Assembly (NCBI GenBank): GCA_002082245.2
Contig: NBTC02000002.1
Location: 2,170,001 to 2,234,000, forward strand
From: Yersinia enterocolitica
GTDB lineage: Bacteria > Pseudomonadota > Gammaproteobacteria > Enterobacterales > Enterobacteriaceae
DNA: 64,000 nt
Reading direction: 5' to 3'
The first letter of the stretch is position 1. Each line of letters opens with the position of its first letter. This document shows positions 10,586-20,019 of the stretch, piece by piece. The notes under the pieces are model-generated. The model worked only from the letters and a program-made list of their open reading frames with translations, did not search any database and was not told where the DNA came from. The translations under genes and the position numbers were made by a program.

Positions 10586-13500
10586 GGATTTTAAGCTTAC
10601 GTCTAAAAAACATTAATTCTCTGCAAGGGGAGTGGAAGATAGATTTCACCGCCGAACCTTTTGCCAGCAACGGTTTATTCGCTATCACTGGCCCGACAGG
10701 CGCAGGCAAAACCACACTGCTGGATGCCATATGCCTTGCGCTATACCACCAAACACCACGTTTGACTGTCACGCCCAGCCAAAATGAGCTAATGACACGC
10801 CACACAGCGGAGTCACTAGCCGAAGTTGAGTTTGAAGTAAAAGGCATCTGCTATCGTGCATTCTGGAGCCAGCGGCGGGCAAAAAACAGCCCGGAAGGCA
10901 ATCTGCAAGCCCCTAAAGTTGAGTTGGCGCTATGCGACAGCGGTAAAATCCTGGCCGATAAAGTGCGTGATAAGTTGGAGATGGTTGCAGCGATCACCGG
11001 CCTGGATTTTGGCCGTTTCACTAAATCAATGATGTTATCGCAAGGGCAGTTTGCTGCTTTTCTCAATGCCGATGCCAATGACCGTGCCGAATTATTGGAA
11101 GAGCTAACGGGGACTGATATCTACGGGCGGCTATCTGAATATGTCTTTGAGCAACATAAACAGGCCAAGGCCAATCTGGATGCTTTACATCAACGTGCCA
11201 GTGGTATTGAACTGCTCAATGAAGAACAGCGCTTGGCATTAACGCAACAAATCGATGATCTCCACCAACAAGAAAAGCAGCTTGTTTCAGCACAATCAGC
11301 GAGTCAAAACCAAATAAACTGGTTAACCGGCTGGCAAAGACAGCAACAGAATCTACAAGAATATCAGCAGCAGCAAACAATTATTGAACAAGAATATCAG
11401 CAGGCACAACCTGAATTACACCGGCTGGCCCGTAGTGAACCGGCTGAGAAGTTGCGCCCTTTACTGCGTGACTGCTCACTCAGCCAACAGGATGCACAAC
11501 AGACACAACTGCGTATCACCGCGCTGACCCAACAGCAGCAACAGCTTCAGAGCCAACTAACCCCCCTGGCTCAAGCTCTGGAACAAGCCAATACCGCACG
11601 CCAACAACAGGCGGCCAAGCAGCATGAACAAGAAACACTGATTGAGCAAAAAGTGGTACCGCTGGATAACCTTATCGCGCAACAACAGCACTCATTAGCG
11701 CAATTTGCCACTCAATTGCAGCAATTGCGCGGCAAAGAACAACAAGGTAGACAGCAACTTGAGTTAAATGAGCAGCAGTTGCTAAAGACGCATCAGCGCC
11801 TGCAACAATTAGCTGAATATGCACAGCAATATCCCCACCATCAACACTGGGTTAAGTACCTACCGTTATGGCGCGAACAGTTCCGCCAATTGCACATACA
11901 GCACCAGCAGTCAGTGGCTAACGAGCAGCAATTACAGCAGCAAGCCTTATTACTGAGCAGCTTGCAACAGCAAGCGACCACATTAAATGAGCAGGATAAA
12001 CAGCAACAGGCCGTATTAGTACACGCGGCCTCGCAAGCAGGTAGCATCCAGCAGCAATTAGCAGCATTCGAGCAGCAACAGCCCACAACACAATTGCGCC
12101 AACAACTTGACGAGTTGCAGCAACAGCGACCGGCCCGGCAACAACTCGCCACATTATCGCCTTTAGCACAACAAGTTCAGGCACAGCACGATAAACAACA
12201 GCAACAATTCACCAGCCAACAGCAGCAATTAAAACAGCTTGAACAGCAGTTAGAAGAAAAACGTCAGCGCTACAAACATCAAAAACAACATCATGCTGAT
12301 CTGGAAGCCTTGTGGGAACGCGAAAATCAGATAGTCAGACTGGAAGCGGAAAGAGCCAAACTCCAACCGGGAGATGCCTGCCCACTATGTGGCGCATTGG
12401 ATCACCCCGCTATCACTGAGTATCAGGCGGTAAAACCGTCGGAAACAGCCGAACGCCTCGAGAAACTGCGCCGTCAGGTTGAACAACTCGCCACTGAAGG
12501 CTCAGAATTAAGCGCACAAAAAAACAGTATGCAGCAACAGCAGCAGCATCTAGAGCAAGAGTTACAGCACAGCCGCCAGCAATTGGCCGATTATCAACAG
12601 CGCTGGCAGCTGCTGGCGCAACCTCTGGCGTTGACATTTGCATTACATGAACATGCAGCATTAATGGATTGGCTGGAACAGCAGGAACAATCAGAGCAAC
12701 ACTGCCAGCGGAAATTGGCTGAATATGAGCGAATAAACCAGCAATACCAACAAGCTAAAGATGCTCTGGCTCAAGCAGAACAACAGCAGCAAAAACACTT
12801 GCAACAACTGGCATTAATCACTCAGCGCCAGCAAGATACTCAGCAAGCCCAACAGAAACTGCAGTTACAGCATCAACGCCAGCAAGATGATTTAACTCAG
12901 ATGCGCCAAGACTTCAATAATAGTTTGGCTGATTTATCATTATCAGTACCAGCAGCAGACCAGCAGCAGAGTTGGCTGACTCTGCGGGAAGAGGAACACC
13001 AGCGTTGGCAGCAGAATCAGCAAGAACAACAACAGTTGGTTCTGGGGCAAAAAACACTGGAAACGCGGATTGAAGAAGAGCGTCGCCATTTACAAGAGTG
13101 CATTGACCAGTTATCGGCGCTCACCCAACAACACCAACAGGCTGAAACCCTATTACAACAACAGAGTCAGCAACGTCAGGCACTGTTTGGTGATATCAGT
13201 ACTACTGAGGCTCGTCAGGTGTTGCGCCAACAACAACAGCAAGCTGAGTTGATACAACAGAATGCGGCAGAAATCCTGCAACAGACTCAGTCCCAGCTAA
13301 ACCGATTAACGGGGGAGCTGGCGGGCTTAGAGCAACAATATCAGCATAATCAGCAGCGCGCTGCCACCGCTCAAGCTCAATTACAGCAAGCACTGGCGAT
13401 CAGCGAGTTCGAGGACGAAGCCGCCTTAAACGCCGCACTGCTGGATGAAGAGGAAAGGCAACGTTTGCAGCAATTAAAACAGCAATTGAGCGAACGACAA

Positions 13501-14265
13501 CAACAAGTCAACATCCGCCAGCAACATGCCAGTGAAGCGCTGGAGCAACTATTACAGCAGTGTCCGGCGGGTGTCGATAAAGCATCTGAATTGGTAGTAT
13601 TGCAACAGCAATCAGAGCAATTGTTGATGCAACTAAAGGCCAATACATTACGGCAAGGCGAGTTACGCAATCAGTTAGAAAGCGACACAGCGCGCCGTAG
13701 TAACCAGCATGCACTGTTTGAGCAAATTGAGCACAGTCAGCAGCAATATGAAGATTGGAGCTATCTCAATTATTTAATTGGTTCCAAAGAGGGTGATAAA
13801 TTCCGCAAATTTGCTCAGGGTCTGACACTCGATCATCTGGTCTATCTGGCAAACAACCAGCTCAGCCGCTTACATGGCCGCTATTTGTTACAACGCAAAA
13901 CCAGCGATGCATTAGAGCTGCAAGTTGTGGATACCTGGCAGGCGGATGCAATACGAGATACCCGCACCTTGTCTGGGGGCGAAAGCTTTTTAGTCAGTTT
14001 GGCGCTTGCTCTGGCGCTGTCGGATCTGGTCAGCCATAAAACCAGCATTGACTCTCTGTTTCTTGATGAAGGCTTTGGTACGCTCGATGCTGAAACACTG
14101 GATACTGCACTGGATGCTCTGGATAGCCTGAATGCGTCGGGCAAAACCATTGGAGTCATCAGCCATGTTGAAGCAATGAAAGACCGGATTCCAGTGCAGA
14201 TTAAAGTGAAGAAAGTCAACGGACTGGGCGTTAGCCGCTTAGACAGTATCTTTCAGATAAAATAG
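10582..14265 (+). CDS. sbcC: Nuclease SbcCD subunit C (Rad50-like ATPase), glutamine-rich
   Basis: SMC/Rad50-type ATPase partner of SbcD. The N-terminal half-domain has the Walker A loop [14 protein letters not shown] near residue 40. A long antiparallel coiled coil follows, with a zinc-hook CPLC near residue 596. The C-terminal half has the signature [19 protein letters not shown] and Walker [13 protein letters not shown]. At 1227 residues it is about 180 longer than E. coli SbcC (1048). The excess lies in coiled coil extremely rich in Gln, with runs such as QQQQQLQSQ encoded by CAG/CAA tracts. No terminator is obvious; ERIC elements begin about 45 bp downstream. Confidence 0.96.
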   Translation: MRILSLRLKNINSLQGEWKIDFTAEPFASNGLFAITGPTGAGKTTLLDAICLALYHQTPRLTVTPSQNELMTRHTAESLAEVEFEVKGICYRAFWSQRRAKNSPEGNLQAPKVELALCDSGKILADKVRDKLEMVAAITGLDFGRFTKSMMLSQGQFAAFLNADANDRAELLEELTGTDIYGRLSEYVFEQHKQAKANLDALHQRASGIELLNEEQRLALTQQIDDLHQQEKQLVSAQSASQNQINWLTGWQRQQQNLQEYQQQQTIIEQEYQQAQPELHRLARSEPAEKLRPLLRDCSLSQQDAQQTQLRITALTQQQQQLQSQLTPLAQALEQANTARQQQAAKQHEQETLIEQKVVPLDNLIAQQQHSLAQFATQLQQLRGKEQQGRQQLELNEQQLLKTHQRLQQLAEYAQQYPHHQHWVKYLPLWREQFRQLHIQHQQSVANEQQLQQQALLLSSLQQQATTLNEQDKQQQAVLVHAASQAGSIQQQLAAFEQQQPTTQLRQQLDELQQQRPARQQLATLSPLAQQVQAQHDKQQQQFTSQQQQLKQLEQQLEEKRQRYKHQKQHHADLEALWERENQIVRLEAERAKLQPGDACPLCGALDHPAITEYQAVKPSETAERLEKLRRQVEQLATEGSELSAQKNSMQQQQQHLEQELQHSRQQLADYQQRWQLLAQPLALTFALHEHAALMDWLEQQEQSEQHCQRKLAEYERINQQYQQAKDALAQAEQQQQKHLQQLALITQRQQDTQQAQQKLQLQHQRQQDDLTQMRQDFNNSLADLSLSVPAADQQQSWLTLREEEHQRWQQNQQEQQQLVLGQKTLETRIEEERRHLQECIDQLSALTQQHQQAETLLQQQSQQRQALFGDISTTEARQVLRQQQQQAELIQQNAAEILQQTQSQLNRLTGELAGLEQQYQHNQQRAATAQAQLQQALAISEFEDEAALNAALLDEEERQRLQQLKQQLSERQQQVNIRQQHASEALEQLLQQCPAGVDKASELVVLQQQSEQLLMQLKANTLRQGELRNQLESDTARRSNQHALFEQIEHSQQQYEDWSYLNYLIGSKEGDKFRKFAQGLTLDHLVYLANNQLSRLHGRYLLQRKTSDALELQVVDTWQADAIRDTRTLSGGESFLVSLALALALSDLVSHKTSIDSLFLDEGFGTLDAETLDTALDALDSLNASGKTIGVISHVEAMKDRIPVQIKVKKVNGLGVSRLDSIFQIK

Positions 14266-14308
14266 TGTCACGCAGCTAAAGTAAAACCGCATATTAAAAC
14301 GTCATTAA

Positions 14309-14400
14309 CAGCAAACGAGTAAGTCCCGATGAGCTTACACAAGTAAGTGATTCGGGTGCGCGAGAGCTGCTAACAATGCTGTCGTGTCAAGGACAAAGAG
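14309..14400. repeat. Partial ERIC element (tandem copy 1)
   Basis: The central ERIC core is present (GAGTAAGTCCCGATGAGCTT, then AAGTAAGTGATTCGGGTG, resembling the ERIC consensus). The left terminal arm is missing or diverged. The stretch from 14309 to about 14392 is almost identical to 14433-14517 of the adjacent complete copy. Confidence 0.8.
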
Positions 14401-14529
14401 TATTACCCAAAAGCATTGGCATTACAGCTAGGCAGCAAACGAGTAAGTCCCGATGAGCTTACACAAGTAAGTGATTCGGGTGCGCGAGAGCCGCTAACAA
14501 CGCTGTAGTGTCAAGGATGCTGGGTAATA
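14401..14529. repeat. Complete ERIC element running into the 3' end of mak
   Basis: About 129 bp, close to the usual ERIC length of 127. It has terminal inverted repeats TATTACCC at 14401 and GGGTAATA ending at 14529, and the conserved core. The right end supplies the last codons and the stop codon of mak on the minus strand. Confidence 0.85.
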
Positions 14530-15431
14530 GCAGGCCACAACCAAGCGGCCCCACGCACACCACTAGAATCGCCATGAAGTGCTTTACGCACCGGGGTCTG
14601 GCACTCACCACCAAATACCCATGGGCTGATTAGCGCGGGCAAGGTTGCATATAGCCGCTCAACATTGCTCATGCCACCTCCTAATACCACCACATCTGGG
14701 TCAAACAGGTTAATGACATGGGCTAACGACTTGGCAAAGCGTTGTTCATAATGACTCATTGCTTGCTCTGCGATGGCATCCCCTTGTGCTACTAAGGCGA
14801 TAATTTCGTGGCCTTTAAGCTGCTTGCCACTCATACGAAAATAATCTGTCGCAAAGCCGGTGCCGGAGACAAAAGTCTCAATACACCCTTTTTTACCGCA
14901 ATAGCAGGCTACTTCCTGTTGATATTGCCGCTCTTCATCATTTTGCCACGGTAAAGGGTTATGGCCCCATTCACCCGCAATACCATTGCCGCCGGCATGT
15001 ACCCGGCCATCAATAGCAATACCAGAGCCACAGCCGGTACCAATAATGGCCGCAAATACCAGATGTTTCCCCGCCCCCGCACCATCGGTAGCCTCTGATA
15101 CCGCCAAACAGTTAGCATCATTTGCCAATCGCACTGGGCGGGAGAGTAGTTCTGATAAATCCTTATCTACCATCTGACCATTCAGCCACACTGAATTGGC
15201 ATTTTTTACTTTGCCTGTAAACGGAGAGAGAGTCCCTGGGATACCCACCCCCACACTCCCCTGCTGGCCCGTCGCCTGCTCCGCATCTGCAACTAACGTT
15301 GCAATCGCCTGCAAGGTATTTTGATAATCGTGGCGGGGTGTATCAACCCGTTTACGAAATAACTCCTGCCCGTCGTTGGCCAATGCGATGACCTCTATTT
15401 TGGTGCCACCCAGATCTATACCAATGCGCAT
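14511..15431 (-). CDS. mak: Fructokinase Mak (ROK family), C-terminus supplied by an ERIC element
   Basis: Cytoplasmic ATP-dependent sugar kinase; E. coli Mak phosphorylates fructose and, less well, other hexoses. The N-terminal phosphate loop [28 protein letters not shown] (catalytic Asp) and GTGCGSGI are present. The ROK zinc site is visible as EWGHNPLP plus [12 protein letters not shown]. The core ends [10 protein letters not shown], where E. coli Mak finishes within two residues. Here it continues AITQHP and stops, and these last codons lie inside the ERIC terminal repeat. The catalytic core is complete, so function is expected. It is divergent from rdgC, as in E. coli. Confidence 0.95.
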   Translation of the reverse strand: MRIGIDLGGTKIEVIALANDGQELFRKRVDTPRHDYQNTLQAIATLVADAEQATGQQGSVGVGIPGTLSPFTGKVKNANSVWLNGQMVDKDLSELLSRPVRLANDANCLAVSEATDGAGAGKHLVFAAIIGTGCGSGIAIDGRVHAGGNGIAGEWGHNPLPWQNDEERQYQQEVACYCGKKGCIETFVSGTGFATDYFRMSGKQLKGHEIIALVAQGDAIAEQAMSHYEQRFAKSLAHVINLFDPDVVVLGGGMSNVERLYATLPALISPWVFGGECQTPVRKALHGDSSGVRGAAWLWPAITQHP

Positions 15432-15764
15432 AGCGCTTTACCTCATTGACAGGAAAATTCATTGTTGGTGATAACCGATTTTATCAAAAAATAAGGCCCT
15501 GCTTGCCAAAAACGTGACGACAATAAAAATCTTCTTCTTTCAGTTTGGACAATACACCCCAGTGACACAATCTTTGTCGCCCGCTATTTTGCATTATGTC
15601 GTGTTTGGATCCCTGTGGATTAAAATAGCGCTCAGCCGATGAGCGGTTGGCTCTGTTTTTTTCTTATTCTTTTTACTAGGGGCCGAGGCGTCAATTCGTT
15701 ATCATGCCGCCCTGCGTTTGATTAACTCGCGCGCTCCAGGCGCGCCCGAGCCAGGGATAACACT
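15432..15764. other. mak-rdgC divergent intergenic region
   Basis: 333 bp that should carry the promoters of both genes. One terminator-like hairpin is visible on the plus strand: AGCCGAT/GTTGGCT with G-T pairs (15634-15640 with 15646-15652) followed four bases later by a run of seven T. It precedes rdgC and might attenuate its leader. No known operator was recognised. Confidence 0.45.
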
Positions 15765-16676
15765 ATGTTGTGGTTTAAGAATTTAATGGTTTACCGTTTG
15801 AGCCGGGAAGTTTCACTATCTGCGGATGAAATGGAGAAACAGTTAAGCGCCCTCAGTTTCACGCCGTGTGGCAGTCAGGATATGGCAAAAACGGGCTGGG
15901 TATCACCGATGGGGTCGCATAGCGATGCATTAACCCATACGGTTAATGGCCAGATTGTCATTTGTGCCCGCAAAGAAGAGAAAATCTTGCCATCACCAGT
16001 GATTAAGCAAGAGTTGCAAGCCAAAATTGAGCGCCTGGAAGGTGAACAGCATCGTAAACTGAAAAAAACTGAAAAAGACGCATTAAAAGATGAAGTTTTG
16101 CACAGTTTATTGCCACGCGCATTCAGTCGCTTTAACCAAACCTTTTTGTGGATTGATACCGTCAACGATCTGATTATGGTTGATGCTGCCAGCGCTAAAC
16201 GGGCTGAAGACACCTTGGCATTGTTGCGTAAAAGTCTGGGTTCCTTGCCGGTGGTACCACTGACCTTAGAAAACCCTATCGAGCTGACGTTAACCGAGTG
16301 GGTGCGTAGTAAAGAATTGCCCGCCGGATTTGCGCTGATGGATGAAGCTGAGTTGAAAGCCATTCTGGAAGACGGCGGCGTGATCCGTTGCAAGAAGCAG
16401 GATCTATTCAGTGATGAAATCGCAGTACATATTGAAGCGGGCAAGCTGGTCACTAAACTGGCACTGGATTGGCAGGAACGCGTTCAATTGGTTCTGTCCG
16501 ATGATGGCTCACTTAAGCGTCTGAAATTCGCTGACACGCTGCGTGAACAGAATGATGATATTGATCGGGATGATTTTGCGCAGCGCTTCGATGCCGATTT
16601 TATTCTGATGACCAGTGAACTGGCCGCCTTAATTAAAAATCTGATTGAAGCCTTGGGTGGCGAGGCTCAGCACTAA
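15765..16676 (+). CDS. rdgC: Recombination-associated protein RdgC
   Basis: Nucleoid-associated DNA-binding protein that forms a ring around duplex DNA and restrains RecA filament activity. At 303 residues it equals E. coli RdgC in length, and the start [15 protein letters not shown] is characteristic. The central part is charged and helical (residues 85-110) and the C-terminus ends in the conserved [22 protein letters not shown] helix. The ATG at 15765 follows an AGGGATAA leader. It lies convergent with ppnP and divergent from mak, the same neighbourhood as in E. coli. Confidence 0.97.
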   Translation: MLWFKNLMVYRLSREVSLSADEMEKQLSALSFTPCGSQDMAKTGWVSPMGSHSDALTHTVNGQIVICARKEEKILPSPVIKQELQAKIERLEGEQHRKLKKTEKDALKDEVLHSLLPRAFSRFNQTFLWIDTVNDLIMVDAASAKRAEDTLALLRKSLGSLPVVPLTLENPIELTLTEWVRSKELPAGFALMDEAELKAILEDGGVIRCKKQDLFSDEIAVHIEAGKLVTKLALDWQERVQLVLSDDGSLKRLKFADTLREQNDDIDRDDFAQRFDADFILMTSELAALIKNLIEALGGEAQH

Positions 16677-16707
16677 CTTAGGTGCATAACACAGCTTAAG
16701 CTGATAT

Positions 16708-16730
16708 CGCCCTTTCGCGATGAGAGGGCG
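16708..16730. terminator. Hairpin between convergent rdgC and ppnP
   Basis: Stem CGCCCT/AGGGCG (16708-16713 with 16725-16730) between the two convergent stop codons. No strong T-run follows on either strand, so this is only a likely shared terminator. Confidence 0.4.
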
Positions 16731-16744
16731 AGTATCTGAATTCT

Positions 16745-17032
16745 TTAGCTCAAATATTTACACAGATACGAAGATGCTTCAGCAACTTGCAGGTTAAACT
16801 CACTTTCCCCTGGAATGTAGAAGGTTTCACCTGGCTTAAACACTTCCCAGCCAGCCGAACCAGGAATCAGTACTTTTAAGCAGCCGGTGATCACCGTCAT
16901 TTCTTCCGCTTTAGCCGTACTGAAGGTGTACTCTCCCTTTTCCATCACCCCAACGCTAGCTTGCCCAATGCTGTCACTGTCAAAACCAATAGATTTCACT
17001 TTCCCGGTAAAATACTCATTAAATTTCAGCAT
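16745..17032 (-). CDS. ppnP: Pyrimidine/purine nucleoside phosphorylase PpnP
   Basis: Small cupin enzyme (formerly YaiE) that phosphorolyses several nucleosides to base and ribose 1-phosphate. It has 95 residues, the usual length. Visible family features are [17 protein letters not shown], the loop [22 protein letters not shown] and the cupin motif [13 protein letters not shown]. It is expected to be cytosolic and dimeric. It lies between rdgC and aroL as in E. coli, and forms a salvage theme with the pseudouridine cluster farther on. Confidence 0.95.
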   Translation of the reverse strand: MLKFNEYFTGKVKSIGFDSDSIGQASVGVMEKGEYTFSTAKAEEMTVITGCLKVLIPGSAGWEVFKPGETFYIPGESEFNLQVAEASSYLCKYLS

Positions 17033-17234
17033 AGTTTTGTACCCGCGTCTTAATCAAGATTGAGCTTTCATATTAGGGTTTCTATAAACGCTCTGTCACT
17101 GATTATTATGGCGAAATGGGATCATCGCCGGATTCACTCCCGAAGTTGTGGATAAAGCGTACAATTTAGCGGCAAATAGCCCTATTGGGGCCGGTAAATA
17201 GCTGCCATATGGTTGAAAATTAGCCATAGCAAAC

Positions 17235-17257
17235 ACCTTCACAGTTGTCGTGAAGGT
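17235..17257 (-). terminator. Hairpin after the 38-codon membrane peptide gene
   Basis: Perfect 8-bp stem ACCTTCAC/GTGAAGGT (17235-17242 with 17250-17257), 7-nt loop. On the minus strand it is followed by GTTTGC. It lies 25 bp after the stop of the small membrane ORF; the T-run is weak. Confidence 0.5.
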
Positions 17258-17281
17258 TCATTTATCGAAATAAGAGTGGTA

Positions 17282-17398
17282 TTAGAGGTTGCGTAAGATG
17301 TACAGCGCCAGCGAGGTTTCAAAAATCACAATCAATATTGACCAGAACGCTGGCATAAAATTGGTGTGTTGGTGAATAAAGGATTTGAAGGTTTTCAT
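17282..17398 (-). CDS. Putative 38-residue single-pass membrane peptide
   Basis: An ORF too short for routine calling. It encodes MKTFKSFIHQHTNFMPAFW, then a hydrophobic helix (SILIVIFETSLALYIL) and ends in RNL. A basic N-terminal tail followed by one membrane segment is the common design of bacterial small membrane proteins. The ATG at 17398 is preceded by AAGGCGGG about 8 bases upstream, and a hairpin follows the stop codon. It lies in the ppnP-aroL gap, with an inverted repeat at 17475-17501 about 80 bp upstream. No known family is recognised, and function is unknown. Confidence 0.55.
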   Translation of the reverse strand: MKTFKSFIHQHTNFMPAFWSILIVIFETSLALYILRNL

Positions 17399-17474
17399 CG
17401 GCCCGCCTTGATCGGCCTTGCCTTAAGGGGCATTTATCAACGCAAACGATTTACGCTGAAATGATTACGTAGGT

Positions 17475-17501
17475 GATAATTGTACGCTTCGTATAATTAT
17501 C
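17475..17501. repeat. 27-bp near-perfect inverted repeat between aroL and the small membrane ORF
   Basis: 12-bp arms GATAATTGTACG and CGTATAATTATC around a CTT spacer, with one mismatch. It lies about 50 bp downstream of the aroL stop and about 80 bp upstream of the small ORF on the same strand. No T-run follows on either strand, so it looks more like a protein-binding site than a terminator. Confidence 0.6.
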
Positions 17502-17554
17502 AGGCAATCAGGTGGGCTAATTATTCATCGGATAAATTACGCTTACTTTCCCAG

Positions 17555-18079
17555 CTACTTTACGGTTTCATCAGTCAGAAGCTGCAAAATTTGTTCAACA
17601 ACATCTTGCGGCGCTTGAGTCGCATCCAGCACATAGTGGGCAACCTCTTGATACAGAGCTTCCCGGCTAGCCAGCACATCCTGCATTTCCTCTACGATCG
17701 GTTTACCTGTAAGACTTGGTCGCTGGGCATCTTCCGGGGCTTCGGCTAATCGTTCAGCCAACACATTCGCTGATGCGCGTAAATAGATAACCTGCCCATG
17801 CTTACGCATAAAAGTACGATTCTCAAGAGCGAGCACCGCACCGCCACCGGTTGCAACAACAGTTTTAGGCGCAGTGACAGCCTGTAGAGCCATACTTTCC
17901 CGCTGGCGGAAACCCTCCCAGCCTTCGCGAGCAACCACTTCAGCAACACTCAACTGTGAGGTTTGCCGCATAAACAGATCAGTATCTATAAAACGATATC
18001 CCAACGCCTGTGCCAACGCCTTCCCTACCGTTGTCTTACCCGCACCGCGCGCGCCTACCATGAAGATAGTCTGTGTCAT
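17555..18079 (-). CDS. aroL: Shikimate kinase II (AroL)
   Basis: ATP-dependent kinase converting shikimate to shikimate 3-phosphate in the chorismate pathway. The ATG at 18079 gives 174 residues, the exact E. coli AroL length; a frame open to 18172 is not needed. The Walker A loop is [11 protein letters not shown] (about 9-19), the shikimate site includes the Asp of FIDTDLFM and the Arg of [10 protein letters not shown], and the GGG loop is ATGGGAVL. The lid has RPSLTGKP. The ppnP-side placement matches E. coli, but yaiA and aroM are absent. The upstream region holds a plausible promoter. Confidence 0.96.
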   Translation of the reverse strand: MTQTIFMVGARGAGKTTVGKALAQALGYRFIDTDLFMRQTSQLSVAEVVAREGWEGFRQRESMALQAVTAPKTVVATGGGAVLALENRTFMRKHGQVIYLRASANVLAERLAEAPEDAQRPSLTGKPIVEEMQDVLASREALYQEVAHYVLDATQAPQDVVEQILQLLTDETVK

Positions 18080-18182
18080 TACTTGAAAGTCCTTTCGCAT
18101 CAACTTCTGAGGATAAATTCTCGGCATCAAAAAACTGGCCACTATTGTCGACCAGCTAAATAGTATTAACACTCAGCTCTAC

Positions 18183-18220
18183 ACTGTAGATGCGAATCAT
18201 ACCGATAATTAAAGGTAGTG
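18183..18220 (-). promoter_or_regulatory. Candidate aroL promoter
   Basis: On the minus strand TTGCAC (-35) is separated by 16 bp from TATGAT (-10), roughly 110 bp before the aroL start. A TGTAAA half-site overlaps the -35, reminiscent of a TyrR half-box, but a full TyrR palindrome was not found. Confidence 0.4.
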
Positions 18221-18265
18221 CAAACTTTACAGCATCGTAAAATTAACGATACACCATTAGCCATT

Positions 18266-18537
18266 CTACTTTACTGCCAACCGCCCAAGATTACCCCTGC
18301 TGCGGTGGCAATCAATCTGGTTGGCAATAGACAAATTAGGTTTGAAGGATCCACTGTAAGCGTCATAAAGAGAAACTTTCGGTGTCAGCTTATAGACCAC
18401 ACCGGTACGAGGGACCAATTGACTATCAGAGCTATCGGGATTGATGACGAAAGGCCGCCCTTTACCGGCGAAAGCATCAAACTGATCGAAACGTAAACCT
18501 GCCAGTACAACCTACTTATCTATCAGCTCAATTGAAT
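18266..18537 (-). pseudogene. Remnant of a TonB-dependent siderophore receptor
   Basis: On the minus strand an 81-codon frame (18511 to the TAG at 18266) reads VVLAGLRFDQF, then SQLVPRTGVVYKLTPKVSLY and AYSGSFKPN. This is the typical beta-barrel sequence of FhuA/FoxA-type outer-membrane receptors (AGLRYD, LTPRTGLVYQ and YSRSFKPN in intact members). Immediately upstream and in frame IELIDK precedes a TAG, apparently a Trp-to-stop change. No N-terminal plug, TonB box or C-terminal strand is present. It is therefore an internal fragment of a lost iron-uptake gene, with no start codon and no expected product. Confidence 0.75.
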
Positions 18538-18688
18538 TGGGAAGGCATTTGGATGAGAGCGAAAAGTCGCTGAAAGTCACACTCAAGCGTGTATTTGATC
18601 AATACGATTGGGCTTTTTACCTGATAATCCTCTGGCAAACCAGAGGCTATTGCACAGGTAATATGAGGTGACTATCAAGGTTAGACCA

Positions 18689-19246
18689 TTAACGGGGCTG
18701 ACAAATATACACCAATGCAGGAGGGAAATTACGTACCACGCGTATCTTTTTCCACGTGAAATAACGAGATAACAGTGGCTCGGAAAGGTGGCTGTATTGA
18801 AATAAGACTAACACTCCGCTGTTAGCGCGTAAGCGCTGCTGAGTTTGCTGCAATATTCTAATACTGATTTTGGTTGGGATCGAGAGTAATGGCAAACAAC
18901 AAAATACCACATCGTAATTCTGATCCAACTGTTCGGCTGAACGATCAGCTACCTGCAAACGTAAATCTTTAATCTGGTGTAATGCATGAACAAAGTGTGG
19001 CTGAATCTCGTAGGCCTGTAAGTGAGACTTTGCTGACATATGTGACAAAATACGCTTTGTCAGCACACCATCAGCAGCCCCTAATTCAGCAATATTAAGG
19101 TTTTGGGTCCAATCTACCTGATTCAACATCGCCTGACATAACCAAGGCGAAGAAGGAGCTAACGTACCAACGGTACGTGGTGAGGCAATAAAGCGCTGTA
19201 AATAGGAAAACTGACTTTTAAAATTACGCCGGACAGTGTTTAGCAT
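18689..19246 (-). CDS. Class I SAM-dependent methyltransferase, PmtA/rRNA-dimethylase-like
   Basis: A 185-residue protein from the ATG at 19246, which is preceded by GGAGAGG five bases upstream; the frame is open to 19276. The N-terminus has FLQ/YLQRFIASPRTVGTLAPSS, a motif shared with bacterial phospholipid N-methyltransferases (PmtA) and KsgA-like enzymes. The SAM-binding motif I is AELGAADGVLT and motif IV is CCLPLLSIP. Expected cytoplasmic or membrane-associated; methyl acceptor unknown. It stands alone between the TonB-receptor remnant and a BhsA-like gene. Confidence 0.75.
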   Translation of the reverse strand: MLNTVRRNFKSQFSYLQRFIASPRTVGTLAPSSPWLCQAMLNQVDWTQNLNIAELGAADGVLTKRILSHMSAKSHLQAYEIQPHFVHALHQIKDLRLQVADRSAEQLDQNYDVVFCCLPLLSIPTKISIRILQQTQQRLRANSGVLVLFQYSHLSEPLLSRYFTWKKIRVVRNFPPALVYICQPR

Positions 19247-19385
19247 AGCCTCTCCTCGGAAACCCGAATGGACCACAATAACACCTTATATTTATTAAGA
19301 GCGCATTAAGATTGCTCTAAGAGTTAATTATTTTTAGCAGATAAATTGATAGTACCGATGGGTAATAATGAAATGTACAGTCTTA

Positions 19386-19413
19386 GGTTAACAATGACCC
19401 ATTATTGTTAACC
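19386..19413. repeat. Inverted repeat with 10-bp arms
   Basis: GGTTAACAAT (19386-19395) pairs perfectly with ATTGTTAACC (19404-19413). It lies between the BhsA-like gene and the methyltransferase gene on the same strand. TATTTTT follows on the plus strand, but no gene there would use it. It may be a weak terminator or an operator. Confidence 0.45.
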
Positions 19414-19497
19414 TATTTTTAGAGTCTGATTAAAAAAATATTGCCATATCAATATAGTATCTAAATATTTCACTCACACTAACTTAGGCTTAGAACA

Positions 19498-19767
19498 TTA
19501 ACGATAAATCTCGGCACTGGCGTTGTAATGGCTGGAATCACCAGGGTTACTGATACCAATGACCCGATAGTGGCTGGCACCATCAGCGCTCGCTTTGGTA
19601 TTCAATGCTGATTCCACATCCATGGGTGAACCGCTAACATTAGAAAGAGAAATCACCCCCATACTTTGCAATTTAGTGGCTTGTTCTGAGCTAATTTCTT
19701 GCGCGGCCAGAGTGGCGAATGAGGTGGTAGTAATAAGTGCAGCGATGATAACAGGTAATAGTTTCAT
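19498..19767 (-). CDS. YdgH/BhsA/McbA-like small periplasmic protein (DUF1471)
   Basis: An 89-residue secreted protein. The ATG at 19767 (MKLLPVIIAALITTTSFATLAA) starts a clear signal peptide, with cleavage expected after LAA. GGAGC sits 8 bases upstream; the ATG at 19779 is less likely. The mature part carries the DUF1471 pattern: QATKLQSMGVISLSNVSGSP and a C-terminal strand ASHYRVIGISNPGDSSHYNASAEIYR. Relatives such as BhsA and McbA are stress- and biofilm-related periplasmic or outer-membrane proteins in E. coli. A role here is inferred from family only. No partner gene is adjacent. Confidence 0.85.
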   Translation of the reverse strand: MKLLPVIIAALITTTSFATLAAQEISSEQATKLQSMGVISLSNVSGSPMDVESALNTKASADGASHYRVIGISNPGDSSHYNASAEIYR

Positions 19768-19969
19768 AATATGCTCCAACTGACGGGTTATATGTAACGT
19801 CTTGCTGAGGTTAATTATGGGCGGACCAACGCAAGGTGACGTAATGCAATGTAAAGAAGCTCAATCATTGTGAGAGTAATAAGGAGAAAATAAATTAATT
19901 TGTGTCATTAGAAAAATAAATCACAAATATTTATGGGAAATCGTCGATGCATTAACACCGCCGCCTGCT

Positions 19970-20002
19970 GGTAGACCCTATATATTGCAAGATGCAGGCG
20001 GC
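19970..20002 (-). terminator. Hairpin after the YafE-like methyltransferase
   Basis: Perfect 9-bp GC-rich stem GCCGCCTGC/GCAGGCGGC (19970-19978 with 19994-20002), 15-nt loop, 18 bp past the stop. There is no T-run on the minus strand, so termination is uncertain. Confidence 0.45.
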
Positions 20003-20019
20003 TTGAAAGGTGACGGGTA

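Noticed and set aside
11841..12152. Cysteine-rich minus-strand frame of 103 codons inside sbcC
   Set aside because: The Cys come from reading CAG/CAA-rich sbcC sequence in an antisense frame; no independent signals.
17475..17501. Inverted repeat considered as a lox-like recombination site
   Set aside because: Arms share only short CTTCGTATA-like similarity with loxP, the spacer is 3 bp instead of 8, and no recombinase is nearby.
18218..18496. Plus-strand 92-codon frame
   Set aside because: It is antisense to the TonB-receptor remnant, whose homology on the minus strand explains the open frame.
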